In this document: piece by piece, positions 24,011 through 34,934 of the stretch | Numbering within the stretch: the stretch's first letter is position 1 | Layout: every line of letters starts with the position of its first letter | Notes under the pieces: generated by a model | Databases searched by the model: none | What the model saw: the letters and a program-made list of their open reading frames with translations, nothing else | Told to the model about the DNA's origin: nothing | Position numbers and translations under genes: made by a program | DNA from: Vanessa cardui | Lineage: Eukaryota; Arthropoda; Insecta; Lepidoptera; Nymphalidae | Reading direction: 5' to 3' | DNA: 64,000 nucleotides | NCBI RefSeq assembly: GCF_905220365.1 | Contig: NC_061138.1 | Span: forward strand, 9,005,814-9,069,813

Positions 24011-25789
24011 TTATTGAATATAATTATATGTACATATGTAGAATCAACTATCCGTTCGAACTTTTGTTAGGATGAAACCGTTTGGAACGGAAATCTGTAG
24101 TATAGTTAACGGCACTCCAATATATTTATGTATTTATGACACACCTTAACCAACATCAGTGATAAAACGAAAAACATCCTAAGTAGCTGTTCTCGCGAAA
24201 TCCTTTAGAGAGTAAATCGATGTGTCGCTTGAAAAAAGAGGAAGAATGCTATGAATATGTACCTAAGTATAAAAATATAGTAAACTTACTCTTATGTATA
24301 CTTCACTTTCTATAGTAGGATAGTAGGTATATGTACATTTCCAATTTACTGCACATATTAATATAACATTAAAGTTTGAATTTCGCTGAAAACAATATAT
24401 TTACTTATTGAGTCAACTTAAGTTTTATTAAAATCATCACTTGATGTTCTGGCACGAGACAAAAGTCAACAATCATGTAATAAAACATTTACTGTCGAAA
24501 CTGACAATATTTCATTTTGCTATCGAAACTCAAATTTCATGATTACGAAATAAAAACTAATTTATACAAAGCTAAGCAAATTTAAATTAAGAGATATTTT
24601 TTTAAATTTACAATCACATTAAGACAGAATGAAAATTGAAAAAAAAAGTTACAACCCTAAAGAAAGTAACTGGGGAGGCATTTCCCACTGGTTTGCGTCT
24701 CGCTTATAAATGCTATTTTAACGCGGAAAAAAAGATTAATTAACTAATTGAGCTGCCCGACATACCGACTGTGCTTTCATTTACCAACTCTACGCAAATG
24801 CTACTTGCGATTGTGTCTGGGTTAATGACACTTGCCACTTCACATGTTCATTTACATTTATATCTTGATTTCAACTTTTTTTGTTTAATTTCTCATGATT
24901 AAGTATAAATACTCCATATTTAATGTAGCTATCTTTAAATTTATTAATAACAGAAATATTGCTATATCGATTTATTTAATTGTACTTATTATACAACTAG
25001 TCTAGGTACTTACGTTCTTAAATTAAATTGTAATTAAAGACACATTAAAGATATTATTGGGAACAAATAGAGCTTTATATAAAAGTTATATGTCATATAA
25101 GATATCGTCTGATACCATAACAGTGTTGGGAATTGTAAAAACTTCTGAAATGGTATTATTGACTGGTTAAAACTTTAACACAAACAATAAACCTTTGTTC
25201 TTTTATTTTTTTATGTGTGATTAATAACTAAGCGTAATAATGTATATTTTATGGATTCGCGATGTTAAAGTCTTTTGTCATTACAACAATCCATAACCAG
25301 GGCTGACCCACCATAAAACGTGATTCTTCCAAGAAGCTGCTTCTACTAATAAGAACGTACCCGTTGCAATATTCACAATCAATATATTGAAGATATGAGT
25401 GACAAAAACAATAATACATATATAAAGTTACATATATTGTAGATAATTCGTTTTGCATAGCTTTGATTTGTCATGAGTATTTGAAATAAATATAATTGAT
25501 TTTAATTTTAAGGCAAATTCCATAAAGTTGATACGACTCTTTAAAAATATTTAGATTATTTAAAGGAAACTTTTTGACATGTTTATGTGTGTGTAACATA
25601 ACACATGTAAAAATAACGAGATGTTAGCATTGTGTAAGAAGATATCGTTTCATTTAATTCTAACTCCTAACAATTCAAACATTTGATTTAAGTTTCATTT
25701 AATTATTACACAAGTAATACTTGAACTAGCTCTAGTATTTCAAAAAAATATACATTTTAATATATCTCACGTTATTTTAATCATCGTTT

Positions 25790-26040
25790 AATTAAGCCGA
25801 AATTTAATCAGCGCATTATAAGGCAACGAAATCCAGCATCGTATCTGAAACAATATGGCTCGAATGTTTAATTAGCGCATTGCAGGCTGGGGGGTGAGTG
25901 GGTGGGGAGGTGTTATTCATTAAAATGTTTGCGGAAACTCGTTTAGTGCTGCGGTGGCCGCCCCGCCCGCCTTGTAGGGTTGACTGAATTATACTTATAA
26001 CTACAGTAGGCTTCTCTTGGCTTACTGGGCGGAAAATTGT
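25790..26040. promoter_or_regulatory. GC-rich island with repeated AGCGCATT motifs
   Basis: AATCAGCGCATTATAAGG (near 25807) and AATTAGCGCATTGCAGG (near 25870) repeat an AGCGCATT octamer. Beyond them come a G-rich run and GGTGGCCGCCCCGCCCGCCT. No repeat family explains it, which makes it one of the better enhancer candidates near the homeobox gene (start 2.3 kb downstream). Confidence 0.36.
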
Positions 26041-26381
26041 CAAGATTAGGTTTTTTATTAATTAAATTATTAATAAACTTCGAATAAACAACGAATCATG
26101 GATTGATTAGCCTAATAAATATACTGATGATGTTATGTTAAGTTATATCTTGAATATAATTGTCGTTTGAAATGCTGCATATTATAATAGATTATGTAAG
26201 GCTGCCATATTAATTACCTAGATTGTGGACCGACTAGAGATCAACGTAATAATAATAAGGTTATCTGTAAATAAACTGAGAATTGTATGTCAACTTAAAG
26301 TTTGGGAGTTGGTGTTTTTCCTGTACCTTAAAGATTACTTAAATCCTGACTTGACTCTCTCTGAGACTGACCTCGACTGTA

Positions 26382-26425
26382 TATAAATAATGTACTTCAG
26401 GTCTTAATAAAATACATTATTTATA
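26382..26425. repeat. Hairpin with 13-bp arms
   Basis: TATAAATAATGTA at 26382-26394 and TACATTATTTATA at 26413-26425 are exact reverse complements around an 18-base loop. No function can be assigned. Confidence 0.65.
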
Positions 26426-26493
26426 AACAAATGAGTTTAGAAGTTTTCCAAGAATCTATTATTGAGATAATAACGTAATATAATAGATATAAA

Positions 26494-26679
26494 GATAAAG
26501 ACCTTTAAATAAAACTAGTTATAACGGATTTTAATCGCGTATATTAATTATTTTGGACATCCCGACGTTTCGAGCACTTTACAGTCTACCCGTGACCACG
26601 CTATATAAAAAAAATCCGTTATAACTAGTTTTATTTAAATATGTAATAATTGCGAAAATTTAAGACGATAAAGACCTTT
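26494..26679. mobile_element. Miniature Penelope-like insertion with 13-bp target-site duplication
   Basis: GATAAAGACCTTT occurs at 26494-26506 and again at 26667-26679. Between them are 160 bp with about 27-bp inverted ends (ATAAAACTAGTTATAACGG and its complement), plus the segments CATCCCGACGTTTCGAGCAC and GTAATAATTGCGAAAATTTA also present in the large palindromic element at 57725-58701. It has no coding capacity; it is an end-only derivative. Confidence 0.82.
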
Positions 26680-27034
26680 TCATGAAAATAGATATAAGCA
26701 AATTTTCTATATAAAAAATATGATATTATAATATTTATTTATTTACTTATTAACTCTTTATTGCTTTCAAACTTAATTCTATAAATTACATCTTTGCTAC
26801 ATAAATACATTACTTAAAGAAATTTAAATGGATTCGAAATTGTATCAAATAGTCGATCAAAGCTGACCTTTTGTTAAGTACCCTTAGTTTAACCACGCTA
26901 CTTATTAAATTACAAAACAAACTATTCTTAACTTATTTGTATGGTTACGGTTTTCAGGACCAAAAAAAAATATTGAAATTTGATATCATCACTTTTTGCA
27001 ATAAAAAAACTAAACATTAAGTATATAGTCCATA

Positions 27035-27200
27035 TTTCAAATTGTCACCCCTGTAGCGGGGTGCGGGGTGCGGGCAGTAACATTCATTTGCTCTTCGTAA
27101 TCGCAGCTTCCGTTATCTGCAACCCACTTAGCGAACTCGCTGTTTGTTTTCGTTCCTTTGCCAATTATATTTTGCTGACTCTACATAATTAAGAAAATGC
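27035..27200. promoter_or_regulatory. GC-richer noncoding island upstream of the homeobox gene
   Basis: TAGCGGGGTGCGGGGTGCGG at 27054-27073 is followed by a mixed block. It lies about 1.1 kb upstream of the homeobox start codon; a proximal regulatory role is inferred. Confidence 0.28.
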
Positions 27201-27929
27201 CTTCAGGCTAGTTGCCTTTACATCGCTGTTTAAGACGCATAATATGCTGTATGCTTTAACAGTTTTTAAAACTGTTTGAGTTAGTTCTGCTATTATTTGT
27301 TTTCTATTTCTTTTCCGTGTCTGTGTGTCATTTTTGGCATAATACAAGCCCTATACGGAAAGTTAGAAATGTTTTTACGAAAACTATGATATAAAAGTGT
27401 ACAAAGCTTTGTCATTCATGATAATTAATTGGTTTAATCAAAATCTATTTGTCATCTGGGCAATTATTACATATTTGGACAATTTAAAGATTCGAAACAA
27501 CCTTATGTTATTAAATAAAACTTATATTTATGTGTTGATAGTAGATTTTTATGTTGATGAAAATATATCATTTTTCTGATTTTTTATAAGCAATCATATT
27601 ATGTATTTTCCTCTTAGCTGTAACCCTTACTATGGTCACTATTGTTACTTTATAGATATTCAATTAATATCTCAATAATAAAACATTTTATATTTGGAAA
27701 AAAATTTTGGTGATATAAAAAATAAATTCATATATGGTGTATAAATTTACATTACAAGTAAATACACATTCAGATTTTAGTATGGAGTAATCGCTACAAA
27801 AAACCTTTGAATAAAAGCTTAAGTCTACGCCGTTCAATATCTCATTAACAGTTTCAGTGCGAAATTAACCGCATTTATACAAAATTTATATTTACAGATA
27901 CGACATAACTCAATCTACACCTATTTTAA

Positions 27930-28306
27930 ACACAACCCCTGAGAGAACGTCACGATTGGCTGAATCCTCCATCCCCTAGGGCGTTCGGCCAATCACACTC
28001 GACTATTATACTGCGAAGGGGTGGAGTCAGGGTAGTTTATAGCACTGTTTTTTCGCTTACTCAAACAGTGTAGTGACGAACATCTCTGACGCAAGACTTT
28101 TTAAAAACGAGTTCGAGTGCCGATATTCTCGTATCACATACGAACTTTTCGTATGAAATAAATAGTGAAAATGTTGTTTAATTAAAATCAAATTGTTCAA
28201 TAACACATTTTATATTATTAAAATGTCAATTTAATGCATAGTTCTTCGCATATCGAAAAAAAACTTTGGGATATAATTTGGGGATATAACCTCGCAAACT
28301 TTGACA
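27930..28306 (+). promoter_or_regulatory. Probable promoter and 5' untranslated region of the homeobox gene
   Basis: A GC-richer block (CACGATTGGCTGAATCCTCC; CCTAGGGCGTTCGGCCAATC) with two inverted CCAAT-type motifs (ATTGGC and GCCAAT) precedes the start codon by about 300 bp. ACTCAAACAGTGTAGTGACG near 28060-28080 may hold an initiator, but no TATA box is evident at the right distance. The transcription start is therefore not fixed. Confidence 0.4.
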
Positions 28307-28513
28307 ATGGCTGGACCATATCTATCTCCGTTGCCAGGAGATCTTTTGACAGAGTACATGTTCGGTAGACGGCGGCAGAGACGAAATAGGACCACATTCA
28401 CACCGCAGCAATTGAGCGAGTTGGAGTCATTGTTTCAGAAGACGCATTACCCTGACGTGTTTTTAAGAGAAGAAGTAGCGCTAAGGATTAGTCTTTCGGA
28501 AGCCAGAGTACAG
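28307..28513 (+). CDS. Homeobox gene exon 1
   Basis: It encodes residues 1-69: a short N-terminus (MAGPYLSPLPGDLLTEYMFG) and homeodomain positions 1-46. The first in-frame ATG is at 28307; an upstream TTG at 28301 is not needed. The donor at 28514 is CAG|GTATGT and the exon ends on a codon boundary. Confidence 0.93.
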
Positions 28514-31500
28514 GTATGTTTAAACAGCTGATAACGTATTTATATTAACTTCAATTACTTATAAACTATGCATGCAATTGCATTAGTAAGCAATATTATT
28601 ATTATAGTAACACAAATTATGGTATATAAAAAAAAAAATAATTTACTTACTTTTATTGAAATTTCAATTCATTTTTTAAATAAATAATATTGTCTGCAAC
28701 TGCATGTATAAACTGTATTGTTAGAAAGCATGCTTAACGGGGTTAAAAATATTTGGAAATTATAAATAAATTATTATCTGTAATTAATACAACGTAATTT
28801 TGAAGGTATGGTTTCAAAATCGTCGTGCAAAATGGCGAAAGCAGGCAAGACTGCAACTGTTACAAGATGCTTGGAGAATGCGCTGCCTTGGTCTCGGCAC
28901 ACCTCCCCTTGGCATGCCAGGTTTGAAGAAAATTCATATTTTTTTATAAACAAATAATATACACATAGACATACCACAAAGTAGTAATTTATATATTGAC
29001 TTGTATTCGTTGAACAATTTGTGGCTTTTGCTTTTGCAAATGATATTTGCTATTCCACAACTTAACCGCTAATTGGCTATTAAATTTTTGGCGACGTAGT
29101 TCTCCTCATAACGTAATTATTAAATAACTATTAAGTATAACATTTGGTTCATCTGATTTTTTTATCCTATGGTAACATTTTCTAAAAGTGATTAAATGGA
29201 TTTTTCAAAATAAATATTTGACGAAAATATTTTTAGGTTTCGGTCCGTTTCAAAAATTAGCTTATTGTTAAATTAATAAATGAACAATTATTTTATTTTT
29301 AACACTTACAAGTAACACCTACAGTTTATCACAGAAAATTTATAAAAGTCTGTAAACATATAAATAATTGAAAACTGTTTTAATATATTATTTTACTAGA
29401 TTATTTCCATTAAACTTTTAATGAAAAAAGTTAACTAGATACCAAATTCGAGCAAAATCAATGAACACTTCTAATTATCACGCGTACAATAGCAAAAAAT
29501 AATCTTATCTAGTAAATTACTACTAATAGACATGATACAGGGTTAAGCAACCGGCAAAATAAAACGACAAATTTAAAAAGTTATGACATTATTATTACTC
29601 AATGTTAATCTGCAAGCTGTTCTTTGATTCGCAACTGAACATACGTCAAGGATGTAGTTAGTGATCTGAATGGGGTTGGCAGCGCTTTGTACCTCTGATA
29701 TGCATGTGATTAAAGTTAGGGATTGTTGCACAGATTAAATTCTCTTTCCATCTTTTATACCTTCCTTACACGTCAGCATTCCTCTTTGAAATGATTTATA
29801 TTAATACATGTAAAGAATACTCTGTACATGTTTTTTATATATTAGTAGTGCTTGCCCGCGGTTTCTTTCGCGTTTTAGTGTGTTGGTTGACATTTGTTAG
29901 ACAAAAAAGTAGCCTATGTCCTTTCATGGATTTCAAGTTTGCTTCATACCGAATTTCATGTAATTCGATTTAGCGGTTTGGTCGTGAAAGACTGACTGAC
30001 AGTCAGAGTTACTTCCATACATTCATATAGAAATAATATAGAGGATTGATATTTCTCGTACGGAGTACCATACCATTTGGTACAGTCAAAATTGAAACAG
30101 ATAAAAGATTTAGGAAGCTAAAATGTAAGCTTATTACATATTATAAATACTTGGTAATACATAAAATCATAAATGATTTTATTTATATAGTTTATAGTAC
30201 CAATATGGAAATAATATACCTACTGCGCCGACCCAAATACTTTGGAACAAGAATACAGAAAAAAATATGTTTATATGGCCAATGCCTTTCTTATCATATT
30301 CCTTAGAGTTTATTTATTGCGTAATTAGTCAGATAAAGAAAAACGCGAAACTAAAATTAATATCTTCCATATAACTGTTTTTTAAATAACTCAAATACTC
30401 AAATGGAGAGCTAAAATAACCAATAGATATTTATCTCGTGCTTGGGGATATGAGATCGAAATTCTACCACATGTGTATCATTGGAGAACTGTGATGAAAT
30501 AAAACTTTGTCCAACTTAAGGTTGTTGTCAAGACTATTATGGACTGAAATATTAGTTTATCAATCGACTAGCTAAACTAGACTAATGCTTCATCCATCAA
30601 TGTGGAGGATGGACAACAACAGCCTGTAAATTCCCACTGCTAGGCTAAAGGCCTCCTCTCCCTTAGAGGAGATGGACGTGTGAGAGATTTTCATTTAGCA
30701 GATACAGGTTTCCTCATAATGCTGTCCTTAAGTGATGAGCATATGATGAATAAACAAAAATTAACGATGAATAGTTTCTTGAACAGATTCAAACAGCTTC
30801 TTTTCTTTTAAAAATCTGGTGTGCTGAAAATTACTGACATTTATTAAGTAATCATTCACAATTATAGTCGAACGAACGAAGACTTAAGTCTTCCCACAAT
30901 ATGATTATTATCCTACGAACAAGAATATTGAGAACACTCTGGTTCTCTCAACTTTTCCATAGCAGCTTTTCATGTTTAAAAAATCTATCACATGTAAATA
31001 TCCTTTTGTTATTTTTCTTCACTCGATGAACTCAATAGCCAGATCGATTCAAGTCTTGAGTTTAAGATGTCTCAAGTTAAAATTCGTGTGTCAATTTTAA
31101 AACTACTACCAAGATATATTACTATACTCTAGTATAAGAGAGACTGAGACAGAGCTTTTTCTCGTAGAGTCATGACATGTTAAAAATGTTACATCATCAC
31201 TACTAGTAATAGTTTACTAGAAAAAAGTATTTTTGGAATTACACGCTTTATAATTAGAAGTGTTGACTTTATACAAATTTAAATAATCTTTTGAAAAATT
31301 TACTTATTTCTTTATTAAATGTTTATTAAAAATAAACAAGTAAAGTTACATTTATTAAACAGAGCCTTTAAATATCTACTGCTGAAAGACAAGACAAGCC
31401 TTAACTATCTCGATTTCGACCAGCTCCGTACACTGTGATTCCATTGTTTTGTCCACTACCTCCTAAAATCGCCAGTCCATCTGACCGCGGCGCCTGTCCT

Positions 31501-33136
31501 TTGTATTTATTATATAGATTTGTGCTCTCCATTTGAGGACCACCTACTGGTTACCAAAAAAGAACTCCTCTCGTTTTCAGGAGGTCGGCAGGAATTCCAC
31601 TACTCTATTATAATGCGGGTCGATTATTACTTAATAACTCTACGTCATATTTATTCATCGAATACATGGCATTAGAGTTTTTCTCAAAAATTTCAATAAT
31701 ACCTTTTTTCGTATATTACAAATATTCTATCCAAAAAATATTGTAGTGAATATTTTTGCCCGCAATTGTTGTAAAATGTCCTGATCGAATATGATCTGAT
31801 ACAATATTTAGCAAAATATTTCGGATGTCATAACTTTCACGTTTGATGCGTTTACTGAGTTGAATAAACTTAAAATTTATTTATAATGCTCAACGAATGA
31901 AATCAGACATTTAAAATGAAAGCTGCGCTTATCAGATAGGATCTCACGACCCTTTCTCAAGTAGGTTGTTTTATCTACAAGATCGTATCGGCTTACCTGA
32001 AGTCGATAAAATATTTTGGTTTTCTTCTCTATATTTCTAATATTTCAGTTTCTATAACTGTTATTGTAGAACAGTTTATGAATTTAATCTTTCCGTAATT
32101 TGAACGTCGGTTAAATAAATGTATATTATAATTCCATATTTTATAAAAAATTGAAATATATACAATAAATTACCTTCAGTTATCTGTAATTACAAATATC
32201 AATGAAATTGATATGACGCTATCTTCCACAAAGCTCTTAATTAGAACTCCGCGAACTCACAAAATAGTTTCATTAGCAAAAAATCCATGTGTTTTTATTA
32301 TAACACATATAGGGAGAAAAGACAAAGCCATTTTTCGGAATCGGCTGAAACATAAACAATAACTTTTAAAAATATACTCAGAAAGAAATTTATATCCTTC
32401 AATTTACTTATTTCCGTATTCTACATATCCAATATTAATTATAATCGCTCTAATTTTGCCAAAATTAAAAATTACCAATATATATTCAAGCAGATTATTT
32501 GACCATTTTTATAATAAAACAATGACTAATTTCGTTACAGGACATACAAAGCCACCGGAATCCTCGCCCGAGGGTGGCGAATCACCAACGCCCAAAGAAT
32601 CGCCAGAGTCACCAGCCATGGAAAGTAATGGCGAATTGAAATCACCTCGACCCGATACCTACCACCACAATGGCAACATAACTGAGAACATGCCCGCAAT
32701 CCCACCACACGATATGCCTCCCCCTATGCCGTATGCTAATGAAGACGGGAGAATGATGCAACAGCCACCCTTCCCTTTCCCACCATTATTAATGACGCCT
32801 CAGCTCGACAACGAAGTGGTGCCCACTGATTTACGAGTGATGACTTCAAAGAACAACCCGTGTCACTGCGGGACGTCTGGAGAGGAAGTAGACGAACCTC
32901 AAAACTTGGCGTACCGCAGGCGAGGCGAGGCGAGCGACAGCGAAAGCGACACCGAAATCGATCTCACCTCTCACTCCAAAGACGACGATTTGCGAGAATC
33001 TGAGCGACTTGCTAAGAGGATAGCCACGAACATATTCAGAAGTGACGCCGTTCTGCACGATCTGCTACCGAACGACCTCAGCATGGGCATGAAGAATATC
33101 AACGAAAGAAATCTCGGTAGAAACGTATCGATGTAA
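28307..33136 (+). CDS. Paired-like (Q50) homeodomain transcription factor, three exons
   Basis: Exons are 28307-28513, 28806-28920 and 32541-33136; together 918 nt, 305 residues, with phases closing exactly. The homeodomain spans about residues 24-83: an RRQRRNRTTF start, helix 1 LSELESLFQKTHYPD, and recognition helix VWFQNRRAKWRK, with Q50, N51 and R53 of the homeodomain at residues 73, 74 and 76. The first intron falls between homeodomain positions 46 and 47, the classical place in paired-like genes. No paired domain precedes it and I see no OAR motif at the C-terminus. The rest is Ser/Pro-rich (residues about 110-130), then Met/Pro-rich, then acidic (SDSESDTEIDLTSHSKDDD). A nuclear DNA-binding role on TAAT-type sites is known for the class. 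The extension RKQARLQLLQDAW after the homeodomain suggests the insect CG11294-like orthology group rather than Drgx, Otp or aristaless, but that is from memory and unverified. Confidence 0.95.
28806..28920 (+). CDS. Homeobox gene exon 2
   Basis: It encodes residues 70-107 plus one base: homeodomain helix 3 (VWFQNRRAKWRKQ) and the extension ARLQLLQDAWRMRCLGLG. The acceptor is TTTTGAAG and the donor CAG|GTTTGA. Intron 1 is 292 bp. Confidence 0.92.
29835..30045 (+). repeat. Common interspersed element, forward copy
   Basis: TAGTGCTTGCCCGCGGTTTC, AAAAAGTAGCCTATGTCCTT and GCGGTTTGGTCGTGAAAGAC match the family member at 56535-56725 in the same order. It lies within the homeobox intron. Confidence 0.65.
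30612..30760 (-). repeat. Decayed SINE fragment, reverse orientation
   Basis: ACAACAACAGCCTGTAAATT, CCCACTGCTAGGCTAAAGGC and ACAGGTTTCCTCATAATGCT match the SINE 3' half, with a deletion of the middle. Confidence 0.75.
32541..33136 (+). CDS. Homeobox gene exon 3 (terminal coding exon)
   Basis: The acceptor TTCGTTACAG precedes 32541; the single base carried from exon 2 completes a glycine codon. It encodes residues 108-305: a Ser/Pro/Glu-rich stretch (SPTPKESPESP), a Pro/Met-rich stretch, an acidic serine stretch (SDSESDTEID) and a C-terminal segment LAKRIATNIFRSDAVLHDLL that looks ordered. The stop TAA is at 33134-33136. Confidence 0.92.
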
Positions 33137-34333
33137 TTTTAGATTTCGTGTACATTTCTGTTTCTAGTCAATATTGTATTTTATAGATTTGTAGATAATT
33201 GTTTATTTATACGGATTAATATTAATATCTAAGTTCGTGAGCCGTTGTAGATAGCGTACTGCAAACCAAAAATGTACTTTTTAGACTGTATTTATTGAAT
33301 TTGTTTATTTAGTTTTAGATTTAAAATAAGAAATTGGGAAATGAGTAATAGATCAAAGTTAGAAAAATCATTTTATTTTGTCAGTATAAAGGTTTCTTAG
33401 CCAGTAATTAACCTGAGGCAGTACTTGGCGGTTTTGTGTGTTACGATTATCGTCGTTTTAACATTTGGCTAAAGTTTTATGGGATCGCTTTAATTTAACG
33501 CACAAAACCGAGTGTACACTTCGCCTCATACCACTTAATAAATTACTTTTAAACGATTTTTCGCATTTACATTTTCCTCCATTATTTTAAATTGCAATAA
33601 ATAATACGAATAATTAATTTACATAATATCAAACTTAGACATATAAAATATTTATAAAAATTGAACACTAAAATTAATTTAACTACATTAAAAATATGAG
33701 ATCGCTCGGGATCTTAGATAGTAATGACTACCTTTATTGTCTTTTATTAACGTACTAACAAACTTAATTATTTTACATATATATAAATTGTTTTTCATTT
33801 TCCGTATAAAATACTAAACAATTAGTTAATAAATAAAAAAACAAGGGCGCTGTAACACACATTTTAACTTTATTTAATTATTCTTATTGTCATGAAAATG
33901 GGAATTTTATAGTAATACATTTTCGGTGAAACCAGTCAGACGTTATAGTTCCGTAACTACAGCTGTGACAGACAGACAGAGTCGTTATAGGCTCAGAAAC
34001 ATCATTCTTAGATATTCATCTATTTAATGGAAATCTTTGATTTCCAATAAGTGTAATAGATTTAGTTTTACTACTTTATATTATTTTCAACTATCTTAAA
34101 ACCTTATAATATTTGTTATGGTGTCCTTGTCAAGGCAGTTTTACAACGGCAAGATTCTGATAAAATAAGTCTCCTCATCTCTATGAAACGCGATTTTCCG
34201 TTCTCACATCAGGCGCTTTGATGTTATACCATTTGATTTTCGCTACCGCCTTCAATCTGTAGGAATAGAAAACAACCATGAAATATGAGACACATTTAAT
34301 AAACAATATTATATTATATATTGTATGTAGTGT
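33137..34333. other. Convergent 3' regions of the homeobox and hexosaminidase genes
   Basis: AT-rich sequence holding the probable 3' untranslated region of the homeobox gene. It has a candidate AATAAA at 33596-33601 and, on the minus strand, a candidate ATTAAA at 34294-34299 for the hexosaminidase transcript. An imperfect hairpin at 33413-33530 is listed separately. No gene is seen here. Confidence 0.5.
33413..33530 (+). ncRNA. Imperfect stem-loop in the homeobox 3' region
   Basis: CGGTTTTGTGTGTTA at 33429-33443 pairs with TAACGCACAAAACCG at 33496-33510 (15 pairs, one of them U-G). Outside it GTAC (33421) pairs with GTAC (33514) and TGAGGC (33414) with GCCTCA (33523), leaving only a small internal loop. 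The terminal loop of 52 bases is long. It may be a structured 3' untranslated element or a microRNA-like precursor; expression is unknown. Confidence 0.4.
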
Positions 34334-34612
34334 TGAGCCGAGTCGAGACGGCCCAGTGGCTAGCGCGCACATCTTAACCGATTGCGGACCTCAAACCCAG
34401 TTAAGCTTCACTGAATTTTAATGTGCTTAATTTGTGTTAGTAATTCATTTCGAAAACATCGTGAGGAAACTTGCGTGTGTCTAAAGCATTGGAAATTCTG
34501 CCACATGTGAATCCACCACATTGGAGCAGCGTGGCGGAATATGCTCCAAACCTTTCTCTCAAAGCGAGTCCTTAGTTCAGTAGTGGGAAATTTATAGGCT
34601 GCTGTTTTTATC
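34334..34612 (+). repeat. tRNA-headed SINE with 11-bp target-site duplication
   Basis: GTATGTAGTGT at 34323-34333 and 34613-34623 bounds a SINE with head GACGGCCCAGTGGCTAGCGC and tail TTTATAGGCTGCTG. It lies 141 bp beyond the stop codon of the minus-strand hexosaminidase, so it probably forms part of that gene's 3' untranslated region in antisense orientation. Confidence 0.92.
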
Positions 34613-34752
34613 GTATGTAGTGTCGCATGTGATGGGAGCGTTTCATGGAGGAACTTCTAGGTCGGTACCCAGTGAGACGCCGAGCAGTGTGGGGCGCGTG
34701 CCTTGCGACGCCTCGACTCGTCAAGGTGAGACAGTACCTGCGTTGGGCGCGG

Positions 34753-34934
34753 CTACACGCAGCGCAGGTCGTGCTGCGCGCACCAGGCGGGCGCCAGCGC
34801 GTCGGAGCGCACGCCGCGCGCGGCCAGGCGCGCGCGCACGCGCTGCAGCCGCACCTCCGCCGCCGCCGCGCCGCTCGCCGGGTCGGCCCACAGCCGCTCC
34901 GCCACCGCCGCCGCGCGCGGCCACACGCGCGTGT
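34753..34934 (-). CDS. Hexosaminidase exon 9 (C-terminus)
   Basis: It encodes residues 550-609: DTRVWPRAAAVAERLWADP, an Arg/Ala-rich helix, and the family C-terminus PAWCAQHDLRCV, then TAG at 34755-34753. The acceptor is GACACGCGCAG. The exon is extremely GC-rich, so long open frames exist in other frames on both strands; those are shadows. Confidence 0.93.

Larger units (their letters stand above)
1653..28306. other. Gene desert upstream of the homeobox gene
   Basis: About 27 kb contains no open frame with protein-family character or splice logic; the open frames present are short and lie in repeats or AT-rich sequence. It holds SINE copies, LINE-tail fragments, a miniature Penelope-like insertion and a set of GC-richer islands listed separately. 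The layout resembles a cis-regulatory domain of the downstream paired-like homeobox gene, but that is inference from position and composition. Confidence 0.55.
28921..32540 (+). other. Intron 2 of the homeobox gene
   Basis: A 3,620-bp AT-rich intron. It contains an interspersed element (29835-30045), a decayed SINE (30612-30760) and a SINE scrap near 30430-30490. I see no further exon or RNA gene in it. The segment 31380-31620 is somewhat GC-richer and unexplained. Confidence 0.7.
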
